Positions 41,095-51,100 of a stretch of 64,000 bases of DNA are shown here, in pieces. Source of the DNA: Myxococcus sp. CA023 (GTDB lineage: Bacteria; Myxococcota; Myxococcia; Myxococcales; Myxococcaceae); the NCBI RefSeq assembly GCF_010998615.1, contig NZ_JAAEAH010000030.1:1-64000 (forward strand), given 5' to 3'. The stretch's first letter is position 1. Each line of letters starts with the position of its first letter. The notes beneath the pieces are model-generated. The model did not search any database and was not told the DNA's origin. It saw only the letters and a program-made list of their open reading frames with translations. Made by a program: the position numbers and the translations under genes.

Positions 41095-44000
41095 GTGTCG
41101 CCACAAAATGGGTTGTCGAAGGCGGGTTTGGCCGAAGTGCGGGCTCGTTTGACCGCGGTCCTTGCTCAGCGATTGGGAATCGAGGCTCACACTCTGGATG
41201 TCCGAGAGCGCTTCAGTCTGTATGGGCTTGATTCGCTGAAGGCCACCGGCTTCATCGCGGAGGTGGGGGCGATGCTGGGGCGTTCATTGTCGCCCACGCT
41301 TGCCTGGGAATATCCCACGTTGGATGGGCTGGCCCGCTACCTCGCGGGTGAGCAGGATGGCGCGTCGTCGCATTCCCTGGCACGTATCGCGCGGGCCCAT
41401 GAGCCCATTGCCATTATTGGATTGGCCTGTCGTTATCCCCAGGCGGCGGATCCAGAGGCCTTCTGGCGTCTGCTCGTGGGCGGGACGGATGCCATTACGG
41501 AAGTGCCGCCGGACCGGTGGGACGTCAACCGCCTTTATGATCGAGACCCCGCGGCGCCCGGCAAGGTGATTTCCCGCTGGGGCGGCTATCTGGATCGCGT
41601 GGATGGCTTTGACCCGCTCTTCTTCGGCATCTCACCGAAGGAGGCGCTCCACATGGACCCGCAGCAGCGGCTCATGCTGGAGCTGAGCTGGGAGGCGCTG
41701 GAGGACGCGGGCATCGCCGCGGACCGGCTGCAGGGCTCACCCACGGCGGTCTGCTTCGGCGCCGCGTGGATGGACTACGAGATGACGCTGCAGCGCTTCG
41801 GCATGAAGCGCATCTCCTCGTACACGTCCACGGGCTATCACCACAGCGTCCTGGCCAACCGGGTCTCCTACGTCCTGGGGCTGCGGGGGCCGAGCTTCTC
41901 CATCGACTCGGCCTGCTCGTCCTCGCTCACGGCGGTGCACCTGGCCTGTGAGAGCCTGCGCAGGGGCGAGTCGACGCTGGCCCTGGTGGGCGGTGTGAAT
42001 CTCACCATCGCCCCCGAGAGCACGGTGTCCCTGTCCAAGCTGGGGGCCCTCTCTCCAGACGGGCACTGCTACACGTTCGATGCCCGCGCCAACGGCTTCG
42101 TGCGCGGTGAGGGAGCGGGTGTGGCGGTGCTCAAGCCGCTCTCCCTGGCGCTCGCGGACGGCGACGCCATCTACTGCGTCATCCGCGGCAGTGCCATCAA
42201 CAACAATGGTGGCAGCAACGGCCTCACCGCGCCCAACCCGAAGGCGCAGGCGGAGGTCATCCGCCAGGCATGCGCCAGCGCGGGTGTCGAGCCGGCGGAG
42301 GTGCAGTACGTCGAGGCGCATGGCACGGGCACGCAACTGGGAGACCCGCTGGAGGCACAGGCCCTGGGCGAGGTGCTCGGCGCGGGACGGCCCGGGGGCA
42401 AGCCCCTGCTCATCGGCTCCTGCAAGACGAACATCGGGCACCTGGAGGCCGCGGCGGGCATCACCGGGCTCATCAAGACCGCGCTGTGCATCAAGCACCG
42501 CGCGCTTCCAGCCAGCCTCCACTACGAGAAGCCCAATCCGCTCATTCCCTTCGAGGCGCTGGGCCTGGCGGTTCACCACACCCTGGGAGATTGGCCGGAG
42601 CCCGACCGGAAGCTCATCGCGGGCGTCAGTTCCTTCGGCTTCGGGGGCGCGAACTGCCACATCGTGATGGAAGAGGCGCGTCTCCCCGAGGCACGGCTCC
42701 TCCACCTGTCGGGTGAGACGACGGAGGCGCTGCGGGGCGCCGCGCAGGGGCTGCTCGACCGCGTGACGGCCCGGGAGCACCTGCCACTGGCCGAGCTGCT
42801 CCGCGCGGCCGAAGCGGACGCGGGCACGCATGCGCACCGCCTGACGGTGACGGTCCGGACCCGGAAGGACCTCCGTGCGGGCCTGGAGAACTTCCTGGCG
42901 GGCGTGCCGCGCCCGGGCGTGTCCGTGGGAGCGGTGGCGGAGGACGCGGTCCGTAAGCCGGTATTCGTCTATTCGGGACACGGCTGCCAGTGGCCCCGCA
43001 TGGGCCTGCCCTTGCTGGACGCCGAGCCCGTGTTCCGGGCGACGCTGCTGCGCTGCGATGCGCTCATCCGAAAGTACGAAGGTTGGTCGCTGCTGGAAGT
43101 GCTGGCCGCTGACGACGCGGCGGCGCGGCTGAGCCGGCTCGACATCGGGCTGCCCGCGATTGTGTCGATGGAGATGGCCCTGACGGACCTCTGGCGCTCG
43201 TGGGGCATCGAGCCCGGCGCCGTGGTGGGGCACAGCATCGGCGAGGTGTCGGCGGCATATGCGGCGGGAGTCCTGGACATCGAGGACACGATCCGCGTCG
43301 TCTGCGCCGAGAGCCGGCTGATGCACACGCAGGCGGGCAAGGGCAGCCTGGCGGTCGTGGGCGTCCCGTGGGCGGAGGCCGCTGAACTGCTCGTGGGCTA
43401 CGAGGGGCGGTTGTTCCGCGCCATCGACTCGGGCGCGGGTTCGACGGTGTTGTCGGGGGATGTGGACGCACTGGCCGAGGTGCTCGCGACGCTGCAACAG
43501 CGCGGAGTCTTCTGCCGGCAGGTGGACATCGACGTTCCGGTGCACAGCCCTCGCATGGATGTGCTGGCGGACGCGTTGACCGAGGAGCTTCGGGACATCC
43601 GGCCCCGCCCGGCGCGTGTTCCCTTGATCTCGTCCATTACCGGCGCGGAGATCGACGGCGCGAGCGCGGACGCCTCCCACTGGGTGCGGAACATCGCGTG
43701 GCCCACGCTCTTCACCGGCGCGCTCTCCCACACCATCCAAGAGGGCTATGACACGTTCCTGGAGGTCAGTCCGCATGCGATTCTGCGGCACCCCATCGAC
43801 GCGACGCTGAAGCACCTGGGGCGGCAGGGCCGCGTGGTGCCCTCCCTGCGGCGGCAGGAGGATGAGCGCGCCACGCTGTTCGATTCGTTGGGCGTGCTCT
43901 ACGCGGCGGGACAGCCGGTCCGGTGGGACGCACTCGTCGCGCGTGGGGTGGACCATGACGGGGAGACGGTGCACCTGCTGCCCCTGTCGGCGCGGAGCCC

Positions 44001-47000
44001 GGAGGCGCTCAAGGCGCTGGCCGCGGACTGGCGCGACTTCCTGGCTGGGGAGTCGGGCGCGCCGCTCGATGACGTCACCTACACCGCGAGCGTGCGCCGC
44101 GGCCACTTGTCGCACCGCTTGTCGGTGGTGGGCGGCTCGCGACGGGAGCTGGCGGAGGCGCTGGACGCCGTCACGCGGGGGGAGCTCCCGCCGGGTGTGA
44201 GCGAGGGACGGGTGAGCCCCGAGGGACGGGCCAAGGTGGCCTTCGTCTTCCCGGGACAAGGCTCCCAGTGGTTGGGCATGGGGCGTCAGCTCCTGCGTGA
44301 GGAGCCGGTGTTCCGGTCCGCCATCGAGGCGTGCGAGCAGGCCATGCGGCCGCACGTGGACTGGTCGCTCACGGCGGAACTGCTGGCGGACGAGCCGCAT
44401 TCGCGTCTGCAGGACATCGACGTGGTGCAGCCGGTGCTTTTCGCCATGCAGGTGGCGTTGACGGCACTGTGGCGCTCGTGGGGCATCGCGCCGGACGCGG
44501 TGGTGGGGCACAGCATGGGCGAGGTGGCCGCTGCGCACGTCGCGGGCGCGCTCTCCCTGGAGGATGCGGCGCGCATCATCTGCCTGCGCAGCAAGCTCCT
44601 GCGCCGCAAGAGCGGGCAGGGGGCCATGGCGGTGGTGGAGCTGGGGCTGGCGCAGGCCCGCGAGGTGCTGGCCGGCTACGAGACGCGGCTCTCCGTCGCG
44701 GTCAGCAACAGCGCGCGCTCCACGGTGCTCTCGGGTGACACCGACGCATTGGAGTCGCTGCTGCCGAAGCTCGAAAGCCAGGGTGTCTTCTGCCGCCGGG
44801 TGAAGGTCAACGTCGCCTCTCACAGTCCGCAGATGGACTCGCTGAAGGACGACCTCCTGCGGGTGCTCGACGGTGTCGCTCCTCAGGGGGCGCCCGTGCC
44901 CATCTACTCCACGGTGACGGGCCAGACGAGCGACGGCGCGGACTTCCACCCGGCCTACTGGGTCAGCAACCTGCGCGAGCCGGTGCTGTTCCACGGTGCT
45001 GTCGAGCAACTCCTGGCGGATGGCTTCACGGTGCTGGTCGAGGTGAGCCCACACCCGGTGTTGCTCGCGCCCATCGAGGAGACGCTGCGCGAGTCGAAAC
45101 AGGGCGCCATCGCGCTCGCGTCCGCGCGGCGACAGATGCCCGAGCGCCGCTGCCTGCTGGAGTCCCTGGCGGCGATGTACGCCTGGGGTTGCGCGGTGGA
45201 CTGGAAGGCGCTGCACCCGGTGAAGGGCCGTGTCGTCGCGCTCCCACGGTACCCGTGGCAGCGGGAGCGCTTCTGGCTCCCGGACGAGGCAGAGGTGGAT
45301 GCGCAGCCGGAGGGCGTGGTCCTCGCGGACCGGAAGGGACATCCCCTCATCGGTGGTTCGCTCTCTTCGTCCGTCCAGCCCGGGACTCACTTCTGGGAGC
45401 GGACCGTGAGCACGGCGGCGTTCCCGTATCTGGCCGACCACTGCGTGTGGGGGGACGTTGTCTTCCCTGGCGCCGGTTACGTGGAGATGGCGCTGAGCGC
45501 CGGCGCGGAGGTGCTGGGCGAGACGGGGCTCGTGCTGGAGGACGTCTCCTTCAGTGAGATGCTCGCGCTGGAGCCGGGCCAGTCGAAGCGCGTGCAGGTG
45601 GTGCTGTCCGAGGAGGTGCCGGGCCGCGCCACCTTCCAGATTGCCGGCCGCGCGGAGGGCGAGACGTCCTGGCGCAAGCACGCGGCGGGGACGGTGCGGC
45701 GGGAGGCACATGCGGGCGCGGCTGTTGAATCACCCGAGGCGCTCCGGGTGCGCGTCACGGTGGCGGTCTCCGCTGAATCGCACTACCAGCGCCGGCAGGC
45801 GCAAGGCCTCATGTATGGCCCGACGTTCCAGGGGCTGCGGGGCATCTGGCGCAATGAGCAGGAGGCACTGGGACGCCTGGAGGTCTCCGACACGGTGGCC
45901 TTGGAGGCGGGGGCGTACCGGCTCCACCCCGCGCTGCTGGATGCGGGACTGCAGGTGGCGGTGGAGCTCCTTGCCCCGCTGACCGCGACGTCCGCTCCAG
46001 CGACGCATGTGCCGGTGGGAATCGGGCGGATTCGTTTCTTCCAGCGTCCCGGGCGCGCGGCCTGGGCGCGAGTGAAGGTCCGTGGGGAAGGGGCCGCGAG
46101 CGAGCGTGAGCGCACCTTCGACTTCTGGTTGCTGGATGAGCAGGGCCAGGTGCTGCTGGAACTCGAAGCGCTGCGCCTGTACCGCCTTGATGCGGGCGCC
46201 TCCGCCCGCAAGGAGCTGGGTGCGTGGCTCTACCAGGTGGACTGGGAGGAGCGGCCGCTGCCGGCGGAGCTGGCGTGGCCCGAGCACACGCCGGGAAGCT
46301 GGCTGATTCTCCAGGACGACGGCGGAGTGGGGCAGCGGCTGTCCGCGCAGCTCCGGACGCGGGGCGAGACGTGCGTGCTCGTCGCGCCCGGTGAGGCGTA
46401 CCGGCTGACCGGACCGCGGAGTGCCGAGGTGGACCCCCGGAATCCGGAGCACTGGCGCCGGTTGCTCACGGACCTGTTGGGCGCGGGCGTTCCGCCTTGT
46501 CGCGGCGTGGTGCACCTGTGGAGCCTGGACCTGGCCTCGACGGAGGCGCTGACGCCACTGGCGCTGGAGGACTCGCGGCGGCTGGGGACCACCAGCGTGT
46601 TGCACCTGGTGCAGGCGCTTTCGGGGGCGGGCTGGCGGGATGCGCCCCGGCTCTGGCTGGCCACGCGTGGGGCACGTTCCGCGGGCAAGGCGGCAGAACG
46701 TGTCGCGGTGGCGCAGGCTCCGCTCCTGGGTTTGGGGCAGGTGCTGGCGGTGGAGCAACCGGAGCTGCGCTGCACCCGTGTGGACCTGGAAGGCGGCGCG
46801 GACGTCGCGGCGGATGCGCTGCTGCGGGAGCTGTCATCGACCGCGTTCGAGGACCAGACCGCGTGGCGGGGTGGGACGCGACGGGTGGCGCGGCTGTCTC
46901 GGGCGGCGGATGCGCTGTCCGCCCGTGAACCGGCGACGCTGCTGCGCGAGGATGGCACCTACCTCATCACGGGGGGCTTCGGTGGCCTGGGGCTGGAACT

Positions 47001-48162
47001 CGCGCGCTGGCTCGTTTCCCAGGGCGCACGTCACCTGCTTCTGATGGGCCGCCGCGCTCCCTCCGCGGAGGCGGAGCAGGCGCTGGCGGCGCTTCGTGAG
47101 GCCGGCGCTCGGGTGGAGTCCTTCCAGGGCGACGTCGCGCGGCTGGAGGACGTGACGGGCGCGTTGGCTCGGGTGGAGGACGCGATGCCCCCGCTGCGCG
47201 GCGTGTTCCATGCCGCGGGACTCATCGAGGACGGACTGTTGCTCAACCTCACCGAGGCGCGCTTCGCCTCGGTGTCGGCACCGAAGGTCCTGGGCAGTTG
47301 GAACCTGCACGCGCAGACGCGACACCTGCCGCTGGAGCACTTCGTGCTGTTCTCCAGCGTGGCCGCTTCGCTGGGCACGCCGGGACAGTCGAACTACGCG
47401 TCGGCGAATGCCTTCATGGACGCGCTGGCCCAGGCCCGTCGGGCGGAGAGGTTGCCCGCGCTGAGCATCAACTGGGGCACCTGGACGCAGGTGGGCCTCG
47501 CGGCGGCGCAGTCCATCCGCGGTGAGCGCCTGGAGGCACGTGGCCTGGGCGGCATGGCGCCGGACAAGGCGCTGGCGGTGCTTGGCATGCTGCTGGGACA
47601 GGAGCGGCCACAGCTCAGCGTCATGGCCTTCGAGCCACGCCAGTGGCTGGGCTTCTATCTGGCCGCGGCGCAGTCTCCGTACTTCACGAAGCTGGCGCAG
47701 GAGCCGTCCAGCCGGCCCGCTGTGAGCGCGGGCAAGAGCCGGATTCGAGAGCAGCTCGAAGCGGCCCGTGCGTCCGAGCGTCGCGGCCTGCTGGATACGC
47801 ACTTGCGTGAGCTGATTGGCGGGGTGCTGCGGATGGCGCCCGCGCGCATCGAACCACGGACACCGTTGGTGACCTTCGGGCTCGACTCGCTGATGAGCAT
47901 GGAGATTCGCAACCGCCTGGAGGCGGCGCTCGGGCTGAAGCTCAGCGCGACGGTGGTGTGGACCTATCCGACGGTGGCCGCGCTGGCGCCGTTCCTGGCG
48001 GAGAAGCTGGCACTTCCGCTGGAGGACTCCCGCCCCGAGCCCGCGCTGGAGGTGGCACCGGCGAAGGCCCCTCAGGCGGATGTGACGGCCAGCGAGATTG
48101 ACGACCTGTCGGAAGAAGAAGTCGAGCGGCTGTTCGCTCAGAGGATGGCGCAAGGCTCATGA
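41095..48162 (+). CDS. Type I PKS, loading module plus first extension: ACP-KS-AT-AT-DH-KR-ACP
   Basis: A 2355-residue PKS starting at GTG 41095. Domains: N-terminal ACP (Ser47 in GLDSL); KS about 103-530 with Cys274, His409 and His449; AT1 about 620-930 (GHSIGE, Ser714); AT2 about 1047-1370 (GHSMGE, Ser1140); DH from about 1416 with His1449 in HxxxGxxxxP and Asp1616; KR from 1955 (GGFGGLG; Ser2088, Tyr2101; LIED, B-type Asp); ACP Ser2265. AT1 has Glu739 where AT2 has Arg1165, the residue that binds the free carboxylate of malonyl-type extenders, so AT1 should load a monocarboxylic starter on the N-terminal ACP. As I recall, ACP-KS-AT-AT loading modules occur in stigmatellin, myxothiazol and soraphen synthases. 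The N-terminus lacks the SPKRLALL docking helix of the next proteins, and the C-terminus carries DLSEEEVERLF. The stop overlaps the next start (ATGA). Confidence 0.94.
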   Translation: MSPQNGLSKAGLAEVRARLTAVLAQRLGIEAHTLDVRERFSLYGLDSLKATGFIAEVGAMLGRSLSPTLAWEYPTLDGLARYLAGEQDGASSHSLARIARAHEPIAIIGLACRYPQAADPEAFWRLLVGGTDAITEVPPDRWDVNRLYDRDPAAPGKVISRWGGYLDRVDGFDPLFFGISPKEALHMDPQQRLMLELSWEALEDAGIAADRLQGSPTAVCFGAAWMDYEMTLQRFGMKRISSYTSTGYHHSVLANRVSYVLGLRGPSFSIDSACSSSLTAVHLACESLRRGESTLALVGGVNLTIAPESTVSLSKLGALSPDGHCYTFDARANGFVRGEGAGVAVLKPLSLALADGDAIYCVIRGSAINNNGGSNGLTAPNPKAQAEVIRQACASAGVEPAEVQYVEAHGTGTQLGDPLEAQALGEVLGAGRPGGKPLLIGSCKTNIGHLEAAAGITGLIKTALCIKHRALPASLHYEKPNPLIPFEALGLAVHHTLGDWPEPDRKLIAGVSSFGFGGANCHIVMEEARLPEARLLHLSGETTEALRGAAQGLLDRVTAREHLPLAELLRAAEADAGTHAHRLTVTVRTRKDLRAGLENFLAGVPRPGVSVGAVAEDAVRKPVFVYSGHGCQWPRMGLPLLDAEPVFRATLLRCDALIRKYEGWSLLEVLAADDAAARLSRLDIGLPAIVSMEMALTDLWRSWGIEPGAVVGHSIGEVSAAYAAGVLDIEDTIRVVCAESRLMHTQAGKGSLAVVGVPWAEAAELLVGYEGRLFRAIDSGAGSTVLSGDVDALAEVLATLQQRGVFCRQVDIDVPVHSPRMDVLADALTEELRDIRPRPARVPLISSITGAEIDGASADASHWVRNIAWPTLFTGALSHTIQEGYDTFLEVSPHAILRHPIDATLKHLGRQGRVVPSLRRQEDERATLFDSLGVLYAAGQPVRWDALVARGVDHDGETVHLLPLSARSPEALKALAADWRDFLAGESGAPLDDVTYTASVRRGHLSHRLSVVGGSRRELAEALDAVTRGELPPGVSEGRVSPEGRAKVAFVFPGQGSQWLGMGRQLLREEPVFRSAIEACEQAMRPHVDWSLTAELLADEPHSRLQDIDVVQPVLFAMQVALTALWRSWGIAPDAVVGHSMGEVAAAHVAGALSLEDAARIICLRSKLLRRKSGQGAMAVVELGLAQAREVLAGYETRLSVAVSNSARSTVLSGDTDALESLLPKLESQGVFCRRVKVNVASHSPQMDSLKDDLLRVLDGVAPQGAPVPIYSTVTGQTSDGADFHPAYWVSNLREPVLFHGAVEQLLADGFTVLVEVSPHPVLLAPIEETLRESKQGAIALASARRQMPERRCLLESLAAMYAWGCAVDWKALHPVKGRVVALPRYPWQRERFWLPDEAEVDAQPEGVVLADRKGHPLIGGSLSSSVQPGTHFWERTVSTAAFPYLADHCVWGDVVFPGAGYVEMALSAGAEVLGETGLVLEDVSFSEMLALEPGQSKRVQVVLSEEVPGRATFQIAGRAEGETSWRKHAAGTVRREAHAGAAVESPEALRVRVTVAVSAESHYQRRQAQGLMYGPTFQGLRGIWRNEQEALGRLEVSDTVALEAGAYRLHPALLDAGLQVAVELLAPLTATSAPATHVPVGIGRIRFFQRPGRAAWARVKVRGEGAASERERTFDFWLLDEQGQVLLELEALRLYRLDAGASARKELGAWLYQVDWEERPLPAELAWPEHTPGSWLILQDDGGVGQRLSAQLRTRGETCVLVAPGEAYRLTGPRSAEVDPRNPEHWRRLLTDLLGAGVPPCRGVVHLWSLDLASTEALTPLALEDSRRLGTTSVLHLVQALSGAGWRDAPRLWLATRGARSAGKAAERVAVAQAPLLGLGQVLAVEQPELRCTRVDLEGGADVAADALLRELSSTAFEDQTAWRGGTRRVARLSRAADALSAREPATLLREDGTYLITGGFGGLGLELARWLVSQGARHLLLMGRRAPSAEAEQALAALREAGARVESFQGDVARLEDVTGALARVEDAMPPLRGVFHAAGLIEDGLLLNLTEARFASVSAPKVLGSWNLHAQTRHLPLEHFVLFSSVAASLGTPGQSNYASANAFMDALAQARRAERLPALSINWGTWTQVGLAAAQSIRGERLEARGLGGMAPDKALAVLGMLLGQERPQLSVMAFEPRQWLGFYLAAAQSPYFTKLAQEPSSRPAVSAGKSRIREQLEAARASERRGLLDTHLRELIGGVLRMAPARIEPRTPLVTFGLDSLMSMEIRNRLEAALGLKLSATVVWTYPTVAALAPFLAEKLALPLEDSRPEPALEVAPAKAPQADVTASEIDDLSEEEVERLFAQRMAQGS

Positions 48163-51100
48163 CGACGTTCGCGGAGAAGATTGCGCAGTACTCCCCCAAG
48201 CGGCTCGCGCTGCTGGCGATGGACCTCAAGTCGAGGCTCGACGCGGTGGAGGGCAGCCGGTCGGAGCCCGTGGCCATCATCGGGATGGGCTGCCGCTTCC
48301 CGGGCGGAGGGAACGACCCTGCGTCGTACTGGAACCTCCTGTGCAACGGCGTGGATGCCGTGACCGAGGTGCCATCCTCGCGGTGGACCCGTGAGGACAT
48401 GGCGCGGATGGACCCCGAGGCCCAGGAGAAGCTGGGCGCGAAGTGGGGCGCCTTCATGGACGCGGTGGACCAGTTCGACGCGGACTTCTTCGGCATCTCT
48501 CCGCACGAAGCGCATCGGATGGACCCGCAGCAGCGCATCCTCCTGGAAGTGGCGTGGGAGGCGCTGGAGAACGCGGGCCAGGACATGTCTCGGCTGGCGG
48601 GGAGCCGCACGGGCGTGTTCGTGGGCGTGTACAGCGATGACTACGCGCTGTTGCAGGTGGGGAATCCGGCGGCGCGCGACTCCAGCAGCGTGACGGGCGC
48701 CATCAACTGCGTGGTGCCGGGGCGGCTGTCGTACCTCCTGGACTTCCAGGGACCCAGCCTGTCCGTGGACACCGCGTGTTCGTCATCCCTGGTGGCGCTG
48801 CATCTGGCCGCGCAGAGTCTCCGGCAGCAAGAGTGCACCATGGCGCTGGCGTGCGGCGTCAACCTCATCCTGTCGCCGCTGTCGTCCAGCCGCGTGTCCC
48901 GTGCCCAGGCGCTCGCGCCGGATGGTCGTTGCAAGACCTTCGATGCCCGCGCCAACGGCTTCGTGCGGGGCGAGGGCTGCGGCGTGGTCGTCCTCAAGCG
49001 GCTGTCGGATGCGCTGGCGGCGGGGGACACCGTCCTCGCGCTCATCCGGGGTTCTGCCGTCAACCAGGACGGCAAGTCGGCGGGGTTGACGGCGCCCAAC
49101 GTGCTCGCGCAGAAGGCGCTCATCCGCCAGGCGCTCCAGAGCGCGAACCTGGAGCCCGCCGACATCGACTGCGTCGAGGCCCATGGCACCGGGACGTCGC
49201 TGGGCGACCCCATCGAGATGGAGGCGCTCCACGAGGTGTACGCCCAGGGGCGCACCGCGGAGCAGTCGCTGGTGGTGGGCGCGGCGAAGACGAACATCGG
49301 CCATCTGGAGTCGGCCGCCGGCATCGCCGGCATCATCAAGTTGGTCCTGTCGATGCAGCACGGGGCCGTTCCGCCGCTCGCGCACTTTCAGCGGCTCAAC
49401 CCGCGCATCGACTTCGGCGGTGAGGTCCTCACCGTCCCCACGAAGCTGCACCCCTGGCCCGCGCGGGAGACGCGCAAGCGCCGGGGCGCGGTCAGCTCGT
49501 TTGGCATCAGCGGCACGAATGCCCATGTGATTCTCGAAGAGGGCCCCGTGGCCGCGGCGGCGCCCGCTGCGCCTTCTCGCGGGGCGTACCTGTTGCCGCT
49601 GTCCGCGCGCTCACCCTCCGCGCTTCAAGCATTGGCCAGGAAGTACGCGGACGTCCTCACGTCGTCCCCGGAGATGTCGCTCCGGGATGTTTGCTTCACC
49701 GCGGCGCTGCGGCGGACCCATCACGAGTACCGGACGGCGGTCGCGGGGGACTCGGCGGAGGCGGTGGCGCGGCAGCTTCGGGAGTTCGCCTTGGAGGGGC
49801 CTGCTCCGGCGGCGACGGACACGGATACCCGGCGCAAGGCGGTCTTCGTGTTCCCGGGGCAGGGCTCGCAGTGGGCCGGCATGGGGCGGCAGCTCCTCGA
49901 ACAGGAGCCTGTCTTCCGTGAGGCCGTGGAGCGCATCGACACGGCCATGCGACCCCACGTCACGTGGCGTCTGATCGACGTGCTGCGCGCACCCGCCGAG
50001 GACTCCCGGTTTCAGGACATCGACGTCGTGCAGCCGGTGTTGTTCGCCATGGCGGTGGCGCTGTCCGCGCTCTGGCGCTCCTGGGGTGTCGAGCCGGACG
50101 CGGTGGTGGGGCACAGCATGGGCGAGGTGGCCGCGGCGCACGTCGCGGGCGCGCTCTCCCTGGAGGACGCGGCGCGCATCATCTGCCTGCGCAGCAAGCT
50201 CCTGCGGCGCATCAGCGGCCAGGGGGGCATGCTCGCGACGGAGCTGACCCTGGAGGACGCGCGCAAGACGCTGGCGGGCCGCGAGGACCGCGTGGCCATC
50301 GCGGTCAGCAACAGTCCGACCTCCACGGTGCTGTCGGGGGAGAATGCCGCGCTCGAAGCAATTCGCGCCGAGCTGGAGTCGCGCAACGTCTTCTGCCGCT
50401 GGGTGAAGGTCGACGTGGCCTCGCACAGTCCACAGGTGGACCCGCTGCGTGACGAGCTGCTCTCCGTGCTCTCGGCGGTGCGGCCCGGACGCTCCAGCGT
50501 GCCCATTCTCTCCACGGTGACCGGCGCCTCCTGTGACGGCTCCGGCTTCGATGCCACCTACTGGGTCCGCAATCTGCGCGACCCGGTGCTCTTCTCCTCG
50601 TCGGTGCTGCAACTCGCCGAGGCTGGGCACTCCGTTTTCCTGGAGATGAGCCCGCACCCGATTCTGCTGCCCGCCGTGGAGCGGTGTCTGCAGCACGGGG
50701 GCCGCGAGGGCGTGACGCTTCCGTCCCTGCGCCGCGAGGAGGCTGAGCGGACCGTGCTGCTGGAGTCCGTGGGCGCGCTGTACCGCGCGGGATTCCCCGT
50801 GCAGTGGAGGCGCTTCTTCCCGGAGGGTGGGGCGCCGCTCCCGCTGCCCACCTATCCCTGGCAGCACAAGCGGTACTGGCTGGACGCGGTGGCCACGCCC
50901 GTGGCCGCGATGGTCGAGCCGGTGACGTCCCTGAAGGGCCGGCCGGTGAGCGTGGCTCACGGCGTCGATGGCCAGGTCTTCGAGCTGGAACTGGGGAGCA
51001 ATTCGCTGCCGTGGCTTGGTGCTCACCGGTTGGGTGGCGTCGCGGTCGTTCCTGCCTCGGCGCTGGTGGAGCTCGGGCTGAGCGCCGCCGCCGATGTGTT

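Noticed and set aside
41737-45711. Minus-strand open frame of 1324 codons opposite the first PKS gene
   Set aside because: It lies entirely antisense to PKS domains with intact active sites; the composition (Arg, His, Gln) is that of a shadow frame.
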